The notes under the pieces were generated by a model. That model had not been told where the DNA came from. It ran no database searches and was given only the letters and a program-made list of their open reading frames with translations. Positions 17,562-26,307 of a stretch of DNA of 64,000 nt are shown here, piece by piece. The translations under genes were made by a program, and so were the position numbers. The DNA is from an uncultured bacterium (GTDB lineage Bacteria; Bacillota_I; Bacilli_A; RFN20; CAG-826): positions 284,305-348,304 of the forward strand of contig CASFQA010000002.1 in the NCBI GenBank assembly GCA_949296775.1, in the 5' to 3' direction. Position 1 is the first letter of the stretch, and each line of letters begins with the position of its first letter.

Positions 17562-19442
17562 ATGAAACCGAAAACAACCTTGTTCCCCTTATTGGCGGCC
17601 TTCGCTCTAGTTGGCCTTGCCGCCTGCGGGAACACCCCGAGTTCGTCGAGCTCGACCCCAGTGGCACAATCGACTCCGGAGTCGACGCCAACCACCACCC
17701 CGACTCCCGATTCCCCTTTGACCCCGATGCTAGAGGAACTAAAGGCTGGCTTTGCCTTGACCGGTATCATCGATGAGACCCAGGTCTGGACTTATAACGA
17801 TGGGACCACCAGCAATACCCGGAACGCCCGGATCGTCGAAAGCGAAGCCATCGAGGGCTATGCCCACATCGAGAAGTATTCCGCCGTTTATGCCGAAGAC
17901 GGCAATGACCCGGATGAGGTATTGACGCCAAACAAACTAAATCTTTCGTATGAGTATCGGTTCGCTGCCAATCCGGAGGCGGGGCAATTGAGCCAAGTCG
18001 AATTAGGGGGCGATAACCAACTCCGGTACAACAACATCGTCAATACCTCGACCAATGAGACTTTGGCTTGGGAGGAGACCTTCGCCAATCCCTTTGAATT
18101 GATGACTGCCGATATGTTCGAGGTTGATCCGAGTGACGAAAACCGTTATTGCATGATCACCGATGATTACCTCTATCAGCCGATTCTCCGTCGCCTCGCC
18201 CATTATATATACGGCGAGCCCAATGATTACGTGGTCGCTGAACTCGACCTCATAGTCAAAGACGGTCATATCGTTACCTATGAAGGGCGGTTCGCCGATT
18301 ATGATTACACTGGCTTCGTCTATACCTCGAAGATCAAATTCGAAGGGGACGTGGAGGCCTATGGAGCGGATGTCGCCGAAGCCCCGAGCATCGTGGAAGG
18401 GCCGGAGATCCCGGAGCTGAAGGCGGCCCTAGAATCGCTAAAAGGCCATAACTACACGGTGGTGACGGAAGAGATCGGCACCGATTGGTACGGCAATCCC
18501 GTCAGCACCTTCTATAAAGGGCTAAGCGATGGCGGCGACCACATCCACCAATTGAATTACGTTGGCGATATCGAAGATAACGTCACCAGCGACCAATACC
18601 TCTATACCCAGCTATCGGAAGAAGACAGCTGGGCCGAAGGCGGGATCGCCTATGACACGCAGATAGCGACCAACATCAAAGGAACCTGGTATGCCTTTGG
18701 AAGCCTAGTCGATGGCATGAGGTTGACCGAGGACTTATTGCCTTCCTTCGCCATCTCGACCGCCTTGTTCGAGGCCGGGGACACCGACGGGACTTATGTC
18801 CTAAAGAAGAATCTCCCGGATTATTTCGTTGGCTTTAGCAGTGGGCTCTATTCCCTTTTCACGATGAATGAGGCTGGGGGTTTGACCATCGACATCAATA
18901 ACGATCAGGTCAAGTTCACTTTGACCGCCGCGAGCAGCTACGGGAACGCCGAGGTTACGACCTTCAGCGATATCGGGACGACTACGATCGGCAATACCAC
19001 GGTGAAAACCGAGATCACTGACCTGACCAAGTGGGAGGACTACTTCGTTGACCAGGCGACGGTCGACGAGGTCTTGGCTATTATCCCGACCAATGTCCTG
19101 AATTACGTTGCTTTGCCTAAACTTCCTGATGGCGGGTATGATGGCAACCTCACTAACATCGGCGTCTATACAAGCGCTGAGGATAAGGAGATTCAACTGC
19201 AGATTAGACTCGACGAGTATGGGGATAACGTCGAGGCCCAATACGAGGACCTCTTGGTCTTGATCACCGCGGGATTAGTCAAGAACGGGCTTGAGTTAAC
19301 AAGCCTCGATCCTTGGTACGGGTACACTTTCGAGAAAGACGAGACCATCAACGGTGAGCAGGTGACTCTATCCATTTCCTTAGGAGCTAGCGGTTCCTAC
19401 TTCTTAGTCGACTTCGCCTTGGTAGAGAAGACGGCGGAATAG
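17562..19442 (+). CDS. Lipoprotein of unknown function
   Basis: A 626-residue protein with a typical lipoprotein signal (LVGLAAC) and a Ser/Thr/Pro linker (about residues 25-50). The rest is two acidic, strand-rich halves of about 230-260 residues. Each half opens with a similar segment (LKAGFALTGIIDETQVW near 55, LKAALESLKGHNYTVVTEE near 285) and contains a YxxLxY-rich sheet, so the body may be an old duplication. A third segment begins near 510. I recognise no catalytic motif. It has its own extended -10 promoter and a terminator, so it is a single-gene unit. It probably sits on the outer face of the membrane. Confidence 0.75.
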   Translation: MKPKTTLFPLLAAFALVGLAACGNTPSSSSSTPVAQSTPESTPTTTPTPDSPLTPMLEELKAGFALTGIIDETQVWTYNDGTTSNTRNARIVESEAIEGYAHIEKYSAVYAEDGNDPDEVLTPNKLNLSYEYRFAANPEAGQLSQVELGGDNQLRYNNIVNTSTNETLAWEETFANPFELMTADMFEVDPSDENRYCMITDDYLYQPILRRLAHYIYGEPNDYVVAELDLIVKDGHIVTYEGRFADYDYTGFVYTSKIKFEGDVEAYGADVAEAPSIVEGPEIPELKAALESLKGHNYTVVTEEIGTDWYGNPVSTFYKGLSDGGDHIHQLNYVGDIEDNVTSDQYLYTQLSEEDSWAEGGIAYDTQIATNIKGTWYAFGSLVDGMRLTEDLLPSFAISTALFEAGDTDGTYVLKKNLPDYFVGFSSGLYSLFTMNEAGGLTIDINNDQVKFTLTAASSYGNAEVTTFSDIGTTTIGNTTVKTEITDLTKWEDYFVDQATVDEVLAIIPTNVLNYVALPKLPDGGYDGNLTNIGVYTSAEDKEIQLQIRLDEYGDNVEAQYEDLLVLITAGLVKNGLELTSLDPWYGYTFEKDETINGEQVTLSISLGASGSYFLVDFALVEKTAE

Positions 19443-19453
19443 CAATTCGTAAG

Positions 19454-19491
19454 CCACCGGTTGATATGAAATCAGCCGGTGGTTTTCTTTT
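19454..19491 (+). terminator. Rho-independent terminator
   Basis: A 12-bp stem (CCACCGGTTGAT / ATCAGCCGGTGG, one G-U) with a small loop, followed by TTTTCTTTT. It ends the lipoprotein gene. Confidence 0.85.
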
Positions 19492-19703
19492 GCGAATTTC
19501 GAATGCTTGGAAAAGGTTTTGCGCTTTTTTAGGAGAGACTTTGCTAATTCCTCGCTTTTTCTTGCGATTATGGAAAGCTTATCTGCGCCTAATGAAGGGC
19601 ATTTATTAATTCGTTAAATATGGTTTGCTAGGTTTCGTTTACGCCGAGACCGTAGTTATAAACAATTCTTGGTCCAATGGACGCGGGAATAACGCGATAA
19701 TCA

Positions 19704-20507
19704 TTAGTCGGAATATTTCGCTAGGAAATCCCGGACCTTTGAACAATTATCGATTTCAACGGTCAGCCCGAAGACAAAAGCCAGTAGCACGTATATGACG
19801 GTGGTGTAGTACCGATATATGCATTCGGAAAGGTTATTGCCATCCTTAATCCAATTTCTGCGTTCGTTTAGCTCATTGATCTTATCGATGACTAAAGATG
19901 GGTGTTCCATCACGTTGTTCGAATTGAATTCGCGTTGGTTGTAATCAAGGAATCTCAATGCCAGAGGTTCGAAGTTCCGCTGAATATATTCCATTGAATT
20001 GCAGCCATGGGCATCCTGGTGATGGCGGTTTAGCGGAGCTTTGTATTCTTTCGTGAAAGAATGGAAGGCTTTTTCCGTTCCGGGTATCGCTTCCTCGTCG
20101 GCAAGGACTTCAAAGCAAGGGGAGCTTATAAGGAGTAGCCCTTCGGACTCGTCATCGAATTGGCGAAACATTGCCGACAAGTCCTCTTTATCGTTGTGAT
20201 CGACATCGAAAAGCAAAAAGATTCCCCGGAAATCAAACTGATTTAAATGAAAGAACCTTTCGATGCTGTCGGTGTTCTTGTTGAATTTGGCGACAATGTC
20301 GTGAATTCGGCTTTGGGCTGATTGGGCAATGTAAATTGTTTTGCCGGTTTCGTCCCTCAATTGATCGATTTTGAAATCTTCAATTGAGTCAAACCTGATT
20401 TTCGGAGTGATCAGCGTTTTAAAACCATAACGCTGGAAAACGCTGGAGATGACCTTGACCTCGGCCTTCTCGCCTTCGACGATGAGCAGGTAACGGCTAT
20501 CACTCAT
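19704..20507 (-). CDS. RloB/AbiLii-like Toprim protein (putative defence effector)
   Basis: A 267-residue protein. Start chosen at ATG 20507, which overlaps the end of the ATPase gene by 8 bases (ATGAGTGA), implying coupled translation. Near the N-terminus LLIVEGEKAEVKVI supplies the Toprim glutamate; LLFDVDHND supplies the acidic DxD segment; ISSPCFEVLAD matches the SNPCFE-like motif of RloB proteins. In the RloA/RloB (AbiL) pairs known from restriction loci and abortive-infection systems, RloB-type proteins are the presumed nuclease partner. PARIS (AriA/AriB) is a related alternative. The C-terminal 80 residues include a hydrophobic stretch (YRYYTTVIYVLLAFVFGL) that is unusual for RloB. Confidence 0.7.
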   Translation of the reverse strand: MSDSRYLLIVEGEKAEVKVISSVFQRYGFKTLITPKIRFDSIEDFKIDQLRDETGKTIYIAQSAQSRIHDIVAKFNKNTDSIERFFHLNQFDFRGIFLLFDVDHNDKEDLSAMFRQFDDESEGLLLISSPCFEVLADEEAIPGTEKAFHSFTKEYKAPLNRHHQDAHGCNSMEYIQRNFEPLALRFLDYNQREFNSNNVMEHPSLVIDKINELNERRNWIKDGNNLSECIYRYYTTVIYVLLAFVFGLTVEIDNCSKVRDFLAKYSD

Positions 20508-21654
20508 TTGATTGGTTAATGGCCTCGTCAAACATCGATCCTAAATACATTTTCTCGATGTTGTTGACCTCCCGAATATTAGGGTAGATGGTGGACAAGC
20601 GGAGGAGCGTCGAAAAGCCGCGTTCCCATTTGGCGAAGTATATTTGATCGGGCCGGAGATAACGCATGGCGCTTGTGTTGTGGGAGGAGAATACCAGCTG
20701 TATCTTCTTTTCCCTTGCTACTTCGATGAAAGATTTGATGGTCGAGGGGTGGAGGGCGATATCGAGCTCATCAATAAAGAAAACCGATTGTTGGGGTAAG
20801 GACGTCAGTATCGACAACAATAAAGAGGCGTTGCGCATTCCGTTGCTGATGAACTGGAATCGTAACCTCTCTTTGAACCCGTCTTTGTCTTCAAGGACGA
20901 TGTAATATTGATTGCCAAGCAGTCCATTTGGAAACTTATTGCCTTTTTCGATGGAATAGATTGGGAAATCCTTGAAAGTCGAAAGGATTCTCTTAACGTC
21001 GTTGGACTGCTTAACAAGCAAATCATAAATATTCTGATTAAGATAGAATTTCGAGGTGACGAATCCTCCTTGATTGATTCGCGAGACGTCGGCGTGGACG
21101 AAGGAGGTCAGATAAGAGAAGACCGTTTGGATAACCCCATCGGTGATTTCGCTACTGGCTAGGCGGCGAAGCAACAAAACCAAAGGCGAATCGTTTGGGT
21201 TTAGGGTCCGCTTTTCCCCGTGGTAAAGGTAATTTTGGCCGTTGCGTTCAAAGACGACATCTTGACCCTTGGTTAAGCGTTCGTGCGTTATGCCTTGGTT
21301 GGCTGAGGTGGCAACGATGTACTCAAAGGTAGATTTTTCTAACTCAAACTGAAGGCTGATAGACCCAATGAGACAGGCGGGGTCTTGGTTTTTCTTCGTA
21401 GCGTATTGGCTGAAGAGCAAGTCGTTGACGACAAATGGGGCAAGCTGTTCGACCGGATTGACCAAGAGGCTGATAAATTGAGCGAGGGCGTTGAGAAAAG
21501 ACGATTTACCTGAACCATTATGGCCATAGATGGCGATGGGGTTGACGGCATCGCCTAAGATGTTCTCCCCTTCATACTGGTAGTTCCCTTTGGAAAAATC
21601 TAAGGTTGTTACGCCGATGGAGAAGACGTTTCGAACGGTGATTTTCTTAAGCAT
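20500..21654 (-). CDS. RloA/AbiLi-like AAA ATPase (putative defence sensor)
   Basis: A 384-residue SMC/RecF-like ATPase. Start chosen at ATG 21654 because GAGGAAA lies 5 bases upstream. Walker A is GHNGSGKSS at residues 44-52; Walker B is VFFIDELDIALHP; the late H-motif reads LVFSSHNTSAMRYLRPDQIYFA, where LRPDQI is typical of RloA-type ATPases. The insertion between the motifs is all-helical, as expected. It is the upstream partner of the Toprim gene. In AbiL/PARIS-like systems the ATPase senses phage activity and releases the Toprim effector. Its promoter lies at 21671-21699, only about 290 bases from the insertion element. Confidence 0.75.
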   Translation of the reverse strand: MLKKITVRNVFSIGVTTLDFSKGNYQYEGENILGDAVNPIAIYGHNGSGKSSFLNALAQFISLLVNPVEQLAPFVVNDLLFSQYATKKNQDPACLIGSISLQFELEKSTFEYIVATSANQGITHERLTKGQDVVFERNGQNYLYHGEKRTLNPNDSPLVLLLRRLASSEITDGVIQTVFSYLTSFVHADVSRINQGGFVTSKFYLNQNIYDLLVKQSNDVKRILSTFKDFPIYSIEKGNKFPNGLLGNQYYIVLEDKDGFKERLRFQFISNGMRNASLLLSILTSLPQQSVFFIDELDIALHPSTIKSFIEVAREKKIQLVFSSHNTSAMRYLRPDQIYFAKWERGFSTLLRLSTIYPNIREVNNIEKMYLGSMFDEAINQSNE

Positions 21655-21670
21655 AATTTCCTCGCTGTAT

Positions 21671-21699
21671 ATTTTATACGGCAAGGTTGGTTTGTGCAA
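21671..21699 (-). promoter_or_regulatory. Promoter of the RloA/RloB-like pair
   Basis: On the minus strand: TTGCAC (21699-21694), 17-base spacer, TAAAAT (21676-21671), then a short leader with GAGGAAA before ATG 21654. Confidence 0.5.
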
Positions 21700-21983
21700 T
21701 ATGATCGCCGGTTCGGCCGACAGGCATTAAGTCCCAGACGGTCGGATGCAAAATGTCCCCGTTTCCCACCAAAGAAACGAAAGGACATAGGATATGGCAA
21801 CGCAACCCTGCCATCGGTTCGCCTTCGAATAGAGGAAGGTGATCCAAATCGGCGTCGCCCATCGGCAGAAGGCGGGCCAAATCGCCTTCGCCACCAACGT
21901 CAACCCGTCCTCCGTCCACCGCGATAATAAGAGGAGCCGGATCCCCGACGGCGACGGGACGGTCGGATGCGGGAAGTGCATAC
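21700..21983. other. GC-rich orphan segment between the defence pair and the IS
   Basis: About 280 bases richer in GC than the flanking ATPase gene. Long open frames exist on both strands but are cut by the IS end, and none is recognised. It looks like a fragment of DNA that arrived with or was cut by the insertion element. Confidence 0.35.
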
Positions 21984-22038
21984 GGTAATTTAAAACTGAC
22001 CCACCTACGGGGATTCGGCAATTGAAAATTGACCCACC
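21984..22038 (+). repeat. IS21 left-end double binding repeats
   Basis: Two 22-base copies, GGTAATTTAAAACTGACCCA(CC) and GGCAATTGAAAATTGACCCA(CC), differing at four positions and set 33 bases (three helical turns) apart. Confidence 0.8.
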
Positions 22039-22079
22039 CCCGAAGTAGCCTGGGTCCATTGGATCGGAGGCTGGCAAAG

Positions 22080-22619
22080 ATGGTCAGTGATATGGGCAAG
22101 ACGACGATAATCAACCTGCACAGCAAAGGGCTGTCGAAAAGGAAGATAGCCAATACCCTCGGCATCGCCCGGAACACGGTGAAGCGCTACCTCAGGGAGT
22201 ACGAGGAGGCCAAGGCGAGGATCGACGCCGCCGAGGGCCCCGTCGAGAAGGCTCGGATCCAGAAATCAGCCCTCGAGGCGCCCAGGATGGACACGTCCGG
22301 GCGCAAGCCCAGGGTGTTCGGCGGCGAGCTCGAGAGGCGCTTCAACGAGCTTTACGAGGCCGACTTCGACTTCCGCCAGGCCAAGGTGACGATCGCCGGC
22401 TCGCCGAGGGTCGTCCACCAGGCGACGATTAGCCGCCCGGCCTCCAACCACGTCTTCGTCGCGCTATGCGAGGACGAGACCATGGCCTCGGTCGAGAAGG
22501 CCCTCATAGCCTTCTTTGAGGAATGCGGAGGGGTGTTCGGGGAGGTCGCCTTCGACAACCTGAAGCCGGTCGTCGCCAACGCCATAAACGGCCGCCTGGT
22601 CATCATTCGGCGATCATAA
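22080..22619 (+). pseudogene. istA: istA fragment (IS21 transposase, N-terminal part)
   Basis: Starts with the IstA helix-turn-helix (INLHSKGLSKRKIANTLGIARNTVKRYL) and runs into the beginning of the DDE nuclease domain, with ISRPASNHVFVALCEDE and EVAFDNLKPVV, where D of DNLKP is a family landmark. It ends early at 22619 (VIIRRS), so the final catalytic acidic residue and the C-terminal domain are missing. Confidence 0.85.
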
Positions 22620-22658
22620 GGATCACGGGCCGCTCCTACCGGATCAAGGGGCTGATGG

Positions 22659-23195
22659 ATGAGGAGGGGGGAGGCCACGGAAAGGCGCCCTCGGCAAAGA
22701 GGGCGAGATGCGATTGACGGAGTTTTCGCGAAGAAGTTCGGGGATGGTTTCGGACCTACAAATTCGGCTGACCAAAACCTGCATAATTCGATTGGCTTTT
22801 GCCAGAAAGGCAAATCGGTCCTGTTCGAGCCGGTGCCCAACCTCGCGCCGGAGCTCAAGGAGGCGATGGGCCGAAGGCAGCTGCTCGCCCTGAAGAGGGA
22901 GCTGATGTCCTACGGCCTCCTCGCGCTCGACGGGCTCGGCTACGTCGGCTTCGGCCAGGAGGCGTCGCAACTGCCGTTCAGCCTCCTGTCGAGCCGGGCC
23001 GAGGGGAAGCCGACGCTGGCGACGACCAACCTGGCCTTCGAGAAGCGGCCGGCGCCGTTCGGGGACGCAACGCTCGCCACGGCGATGGTCGACAGGATGG
23101 CCAACAAAGCCACGGCGATCGAGATAATCGGCGAGTCCTGCCGAGTGAGGCGGACCAAGAGATGGATGGAGGGCAGCGGAACCGACACGGATTGA
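22659..23195 (+). pseudogene. istB: istB fragment (IS21 helper ATPase, C-terminal part)
   Basis: The frame from about 22850 on matches IstB: Walker B-like LLALDGLGYVGF, sensor stretch GKPTLATTNLAF, FGDATLATAMVDRM and IIGESCRVRRTKRW. Walker A and the N-terminal region are absent. The segment 22690-22830 has lower GC and does not read as IstB, so something replaced the missing part. GLGY in place of the usual ELGY alters the Walker B acidic pair. Confidence 0.8.
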
Positions 23196-23296
23196 AAACG
23201 GGCTGCTCTTTCCCGAAAGAGTAGCGGCAGAAAGGAACGACTTTCGGGACGGCGGAAAAGCAAACAGAAGAAAGGAATCAGAAACGGAAAAAGGAA

Positions 23297-23344
23297 GGTG
23301 GGTCAATTCCCGATTGCCGGGGCGGGCCAATTCTCAATTGCCGG
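23297..23344 (-). repeat. IS21 right-end double binding repeats
   Basis: Two adjacent 24-base copies (GGTGGGTCAATTCCCGATTG... and GGCGGGCCAATTCTCAATTG...), inverted relative to the left-end repeats. Confidence 0.8.
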
Positions 23345-23481
23345 AAGCGTTATAGCCATGCTTGCACCTTTTTATACTTATTTCCATACCTTTATTGCAC
23401 CTTTTGGCGGGGGTATATAAGACCGGCGTAGTTATCGTTGACGCTTAAAGCATTAAGTGGTTGGTAGAAAGTTTAATGATG

Positions 23482-25761
23482 TTACCGGTAAATAATATGA
23501 TGGTTCTCGATTTGCCAAGCTCTAATTTTGCTTTCGTCAATTTCAATTTTTAAAAATCCTGAATAACCTATAATCCTGTTCTTTTCTATTAACTTGGCGA
23601 TTAATTGGGTTTTCGTTAACCCCTCTCTTTGTTCGCCCCACACGTAATAGCCGTTAATAGGGCGATACTCTCTTTCGATAATTTGGAGAACTTCATCCTC
23701 GTTAGCTGGTCTATTTATTAGTTCGCTTATCTCAACGCTAATTTTGAATGCGCCTTTAATCCAAACTGCATACTTTATTCTTGGATATGAATCCGAGTTT
23801 GTTCTTATAATAGTAGGTCGATTATTTGCGAGATTAGGTTCGTATGCCCTCGGAATAGAACTATAGATTTCTTTGCCGTTATTTCGATTTATAAAGGCCT
23901 CAAATTTTTCTGTCATGTCAGAAAAATTTTGACATTTGATTCTTATTATTCGGTCATTTATTTCATTAATAGCCTTACTATATATGCTATAACCAATCGA
24001 TTCGGCAATATATTCTTGTGTTGGATTGCCTAAAATTTCCTGATCGCTTATTCGCCCTCCATCTCCTGAAGAAGAATTTGAATAAGTGAAGTACTTTAGA
24101 TGATTTTTGAGATATGCATCTATCGCGCGGTTTATTTTATCTAGGTTCTCTTTCTGATCAATGGTTCGGTGCTGACGATCATCAGATTCTATGTTTGTTA
24201 ACAACGCTTTGAATTCTCTTAGATAGTTGTCGATGTAGCCGACGTCAATTTTGTTGAATTTATATATGTTCGCCATTAAGACAACCATTCTTTTTATATT
24301 GTTTGAATCGAATCCGATAGCGGTTATCAAACTGTGAATAATTTCCTTTGTCTCAACTTGCGTTCGGTCGATATTTGCTAATGATGTTTTTAGGACCTCG
24401 ATGCTTATTTTGCTTAAACAAAGACAACTCAGCCAAACTTCAGGCAGTAAAAATCCAGCGTTGTCTTTTGCTTTTACAGTGTATAGTGATTTGAAAAAAA
24501 CATCTAAATCGTTTGTACTATAGAGAGCAATATTTTCGATCGCCTCAATTATTTTGACTGCCAAACCATTTTTTATGATAAAGACAATATTTCTGTATTT
24601 TACGCCTGATATCATCGCTAATATGGGAAGAAGTCCTATTGGAGCTTGGTCTGGTTCTCGCTTGCGGCACAAGAATCTGTCGTGATCTAAAAGGGCTTCG
24701 AAGACAATTAAATTATTTCTAAATATCAATTCTGAAGTTAAAAAAGAATATAAGCATAAGTAAGAACTTCTTTTTCTTTCTTCGTTTGTTTGGCAAAGCA
24801 AAGTATCGATCGCCGAATAAACGATTTCTTTTGCATAGTCGCGATCTATCTTGCTACTTAAGTTGATGACCCAATACATTAAACTTCTATATGACAGGAA
24901 AACCGATTGCAGGTTCTTTTCATTGCTTTCGAGTGAATTAGGAGTTTTCCCGCCTGACTTTCTGAATTCAAATTCATTATCAAAACAATCACATGCGTTA
25001 AAAAACAAATAACAATCATTCGCGCATACCCGAATTTCGGATATTAGTCGAGAAACATCTTCTCTAGAAAGCGGGGCTGAATGAAGACCAATGGTTTCTT
25101 GCATTAGCGCTTCCGCCGCTTTGTTGACTAGTTCATTCAAAGGAATGTTCCGCCCTGTTATGTTTTGGATTTTGTCTCGAGTGCATTTAATTCCGCGTTC
25201 CAGGATATAAGTCGTAAGTAACCGGTTGTACAATTCCGTGCGTTCTGCGAATAATTCGCTGTTCGGTTTGGCGGTTTGTTGTTTCGAATCAGGAGTAAGA
25301 CAAGGACTATTTGCTGATATAACGTTGATGATATGCTTTTCTGACCGAATCAAAAATGGCATCCAACTATATGCAAAAACTGCTGAATATATCAGCCCTA
25401 ATATCGAAGTGGTGAACTGCTGAATTGGGAAATTTAAAAAGGTTCCGAAAAATTCCAAAGCAAAAAATACAATCGTAGTTGCGACAACGAGACTAAAATC
25501 AGGAAACCAAGGTTTTTGCAATTTGGTTATTTCTTTTAACGTCAAGCCATAATACCTCTCGCTTCTTAAGGATATCGCGATTGATATGACGGTTATGATC
25601 ATGGGCAATAAGACCAAAAGCGCATTTAGACTGATGGCACTGGTCGAAAAAATATCTGATTTTTCAATGTCCTCGGCCCAAATTTCGTTAATTCCGATTG
25701 ATATTGTCGATGTGGCAAGCAGAAATGCGGTGTTTAATATGATTTTTGTTGAGGATCGCAC
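23482..25761 (-). CDS. Large membrane-anchored protein of unknown function
   Basis: A 759-residue protein from GTG 25761. Four hydrophobic helices lie in the first 140 residues (about 8-26, 43-65, 89-109, 118-140), followed by some 600 residues of charged, mostly helical cytoplasmic sequence. I find no recognisable enzyme motif. The DNA is markedly AT-rich, unlike the flanking IS and most of the window, which suggests transfer. It stands alone between the IS21 remnant and the capsule locus, near the RloA/RloB-like pair. A membrane-anchored sensor or effector of a defence system is possible, but only the location supports this. No Shine-Dalgarno precedes the GTG; TAATAT lies 6 bases before it. 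Confidence 0.65.
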   Translation of the reverse strand: MRSSTKIILNTAFLLATSTISIGINEIWAEDIEKSDIFSTSAISLNALLVLLPMIITVISIAISLRSERYYGLTLKEITKLQKPWFPDFSLVVATTIVFFALEFFGTFLNFPIQQFTTSILGLIYSAVFAYSWMPFLIRSEKHIINVISANSPCLTPDSKQQTAKPNSELFAERTELYNRLLTTYILERGIKCTRDKIQNITGRNIPLNELVNKAAEALMQETIGLHSAPLSREDVSRLISEIRVCANDCYLFFNACDCFDNEFEFRKSGGKTPNSLESNEKNLQSVFLSYRSLMYWVINLSSKIDRDYAKEIVYSAIDTLLCQTNEERKRSSYLCLYSFLTSELIFRNNLIVFEALLDHDRFLCRKREPDQAPIGLLPILAMISGVKYRNIVFIIKNGLAVKIIEAIENIALYSTNDLDVFFKSLYTVKAKDNAGFLLPEVWLSCLCLSKISIEVLKTSLANIDRTQVETKEIIHSLITAIGFDSNNIKRMVVLMANIYKFNKIDVGYIDNYLREFKALLTNIESDDRQHRTIDQKENLDKINRAIDAYLKNHLKYFTYSNSSSGDGGRISDQEILGNPTQEYIAESIGYSIYSKAINEINDRIIRIKCQNFSDMTEKFEAFINRNNGKEIYSSIPRAYEPNLANNRPTIIRTNSDSYPRIKYAVWIKGAFKISVEISELINRPANEDEVLQIIEREYRPINGYYVWGEQREGLTKTQLIAKLIEKNRIIGYSGFLKIEIDESKIRAWQIENHHIIYR

Positions 25762-25773
25762 GGGAATATATTA

Positions 25774-26307
25774 ACAAATTCTTTTGAAACTTCAGTTGCG
25801 TTTAACAAAAGAATTGATTTGCGTTTTGCTTTTTGTTCGGCTTGAATACCAATATTCATTCTTGATGCTCTCATCGATTGTGCCTGTTTTTGCTTATTTT
25901 GGGCACTGCAAGCATGGCAAAAAGGCCAGCCTTTTTATTGGCGATGGCGTATTGGCTTGCGGCTCTCATCATTATCAACTTGAGCGCGCCCCTTTGGCAT
26001 AGTCGTCGAGAAACATGTCGCGAAGTAGCGAATCCACTTGCTGTAGTTTATGGCATAAAGGCCTTTGGGCATATCGGGGTCTTGGGATTGTCTTTTGAAG
26101 GTCTTTTTCTAACGTGTTGAAATCATTACGCCGGCAGGCGTTTACGTGATTGCGGCCTCTATTCGGAGGCGGATCCTTGTTTAATCCGAAGATTTCAATT
26201 TGGTTTTCGAAACATCTACGGGTGTCCTATTTATAGTTTCCGATCGTCGAACAGCGAGAACGGGATATGATATTGAAGATACAGCGCTGAACGTGGTTTT
26301 GGTTAAA
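25774..26307. other. Intergenic region, about 530 bases
   Basis: No complete gene seen. On the minus strand 25975-26226 is an 84-codon frame without a start (ending LLRDMFLDDYAKGARSS, then TGA) that reads like the tail of a lost protein, not recognised. Composition is mixed, as at a rearranged junction between the accessory region and the capsule locus. Confidence 0.4.

Larger units (their letters stand above)
21984..23344 (+). mobile_element. Degenerate IS21-family element with internal deletion
   Basis: The left end carries two direct copies of a 22-base repeat (21984-22005 and 22017-22038, core AATTGACCCACC). The right end carries two copies in inverted orientation (23297-23320 and 23321-23344). 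Multiple transposase-binding repeats at both ends are typical of IS21. Between them lie an istA N-terminal fragment and an istB C-terminal fragment, both in GC-rich codons unlike the surroundings. Intact IS21 elements are about 2-2.5 kb; this one is about 1.36 kb, so roughly 1 kb including the istA catalytic core and the istB Walker A is gone. It cannot move on its own but might be moved in trans. Confidence 0.85.

Noticed and set aside
25975-26226. 84-codon open frame on the minus strand
   Set aside because: It has no start codon or ribosome site and no recognised family; chance or the tail of a lost gene cannot be separated. Kept only as a note in the intergenic entry.
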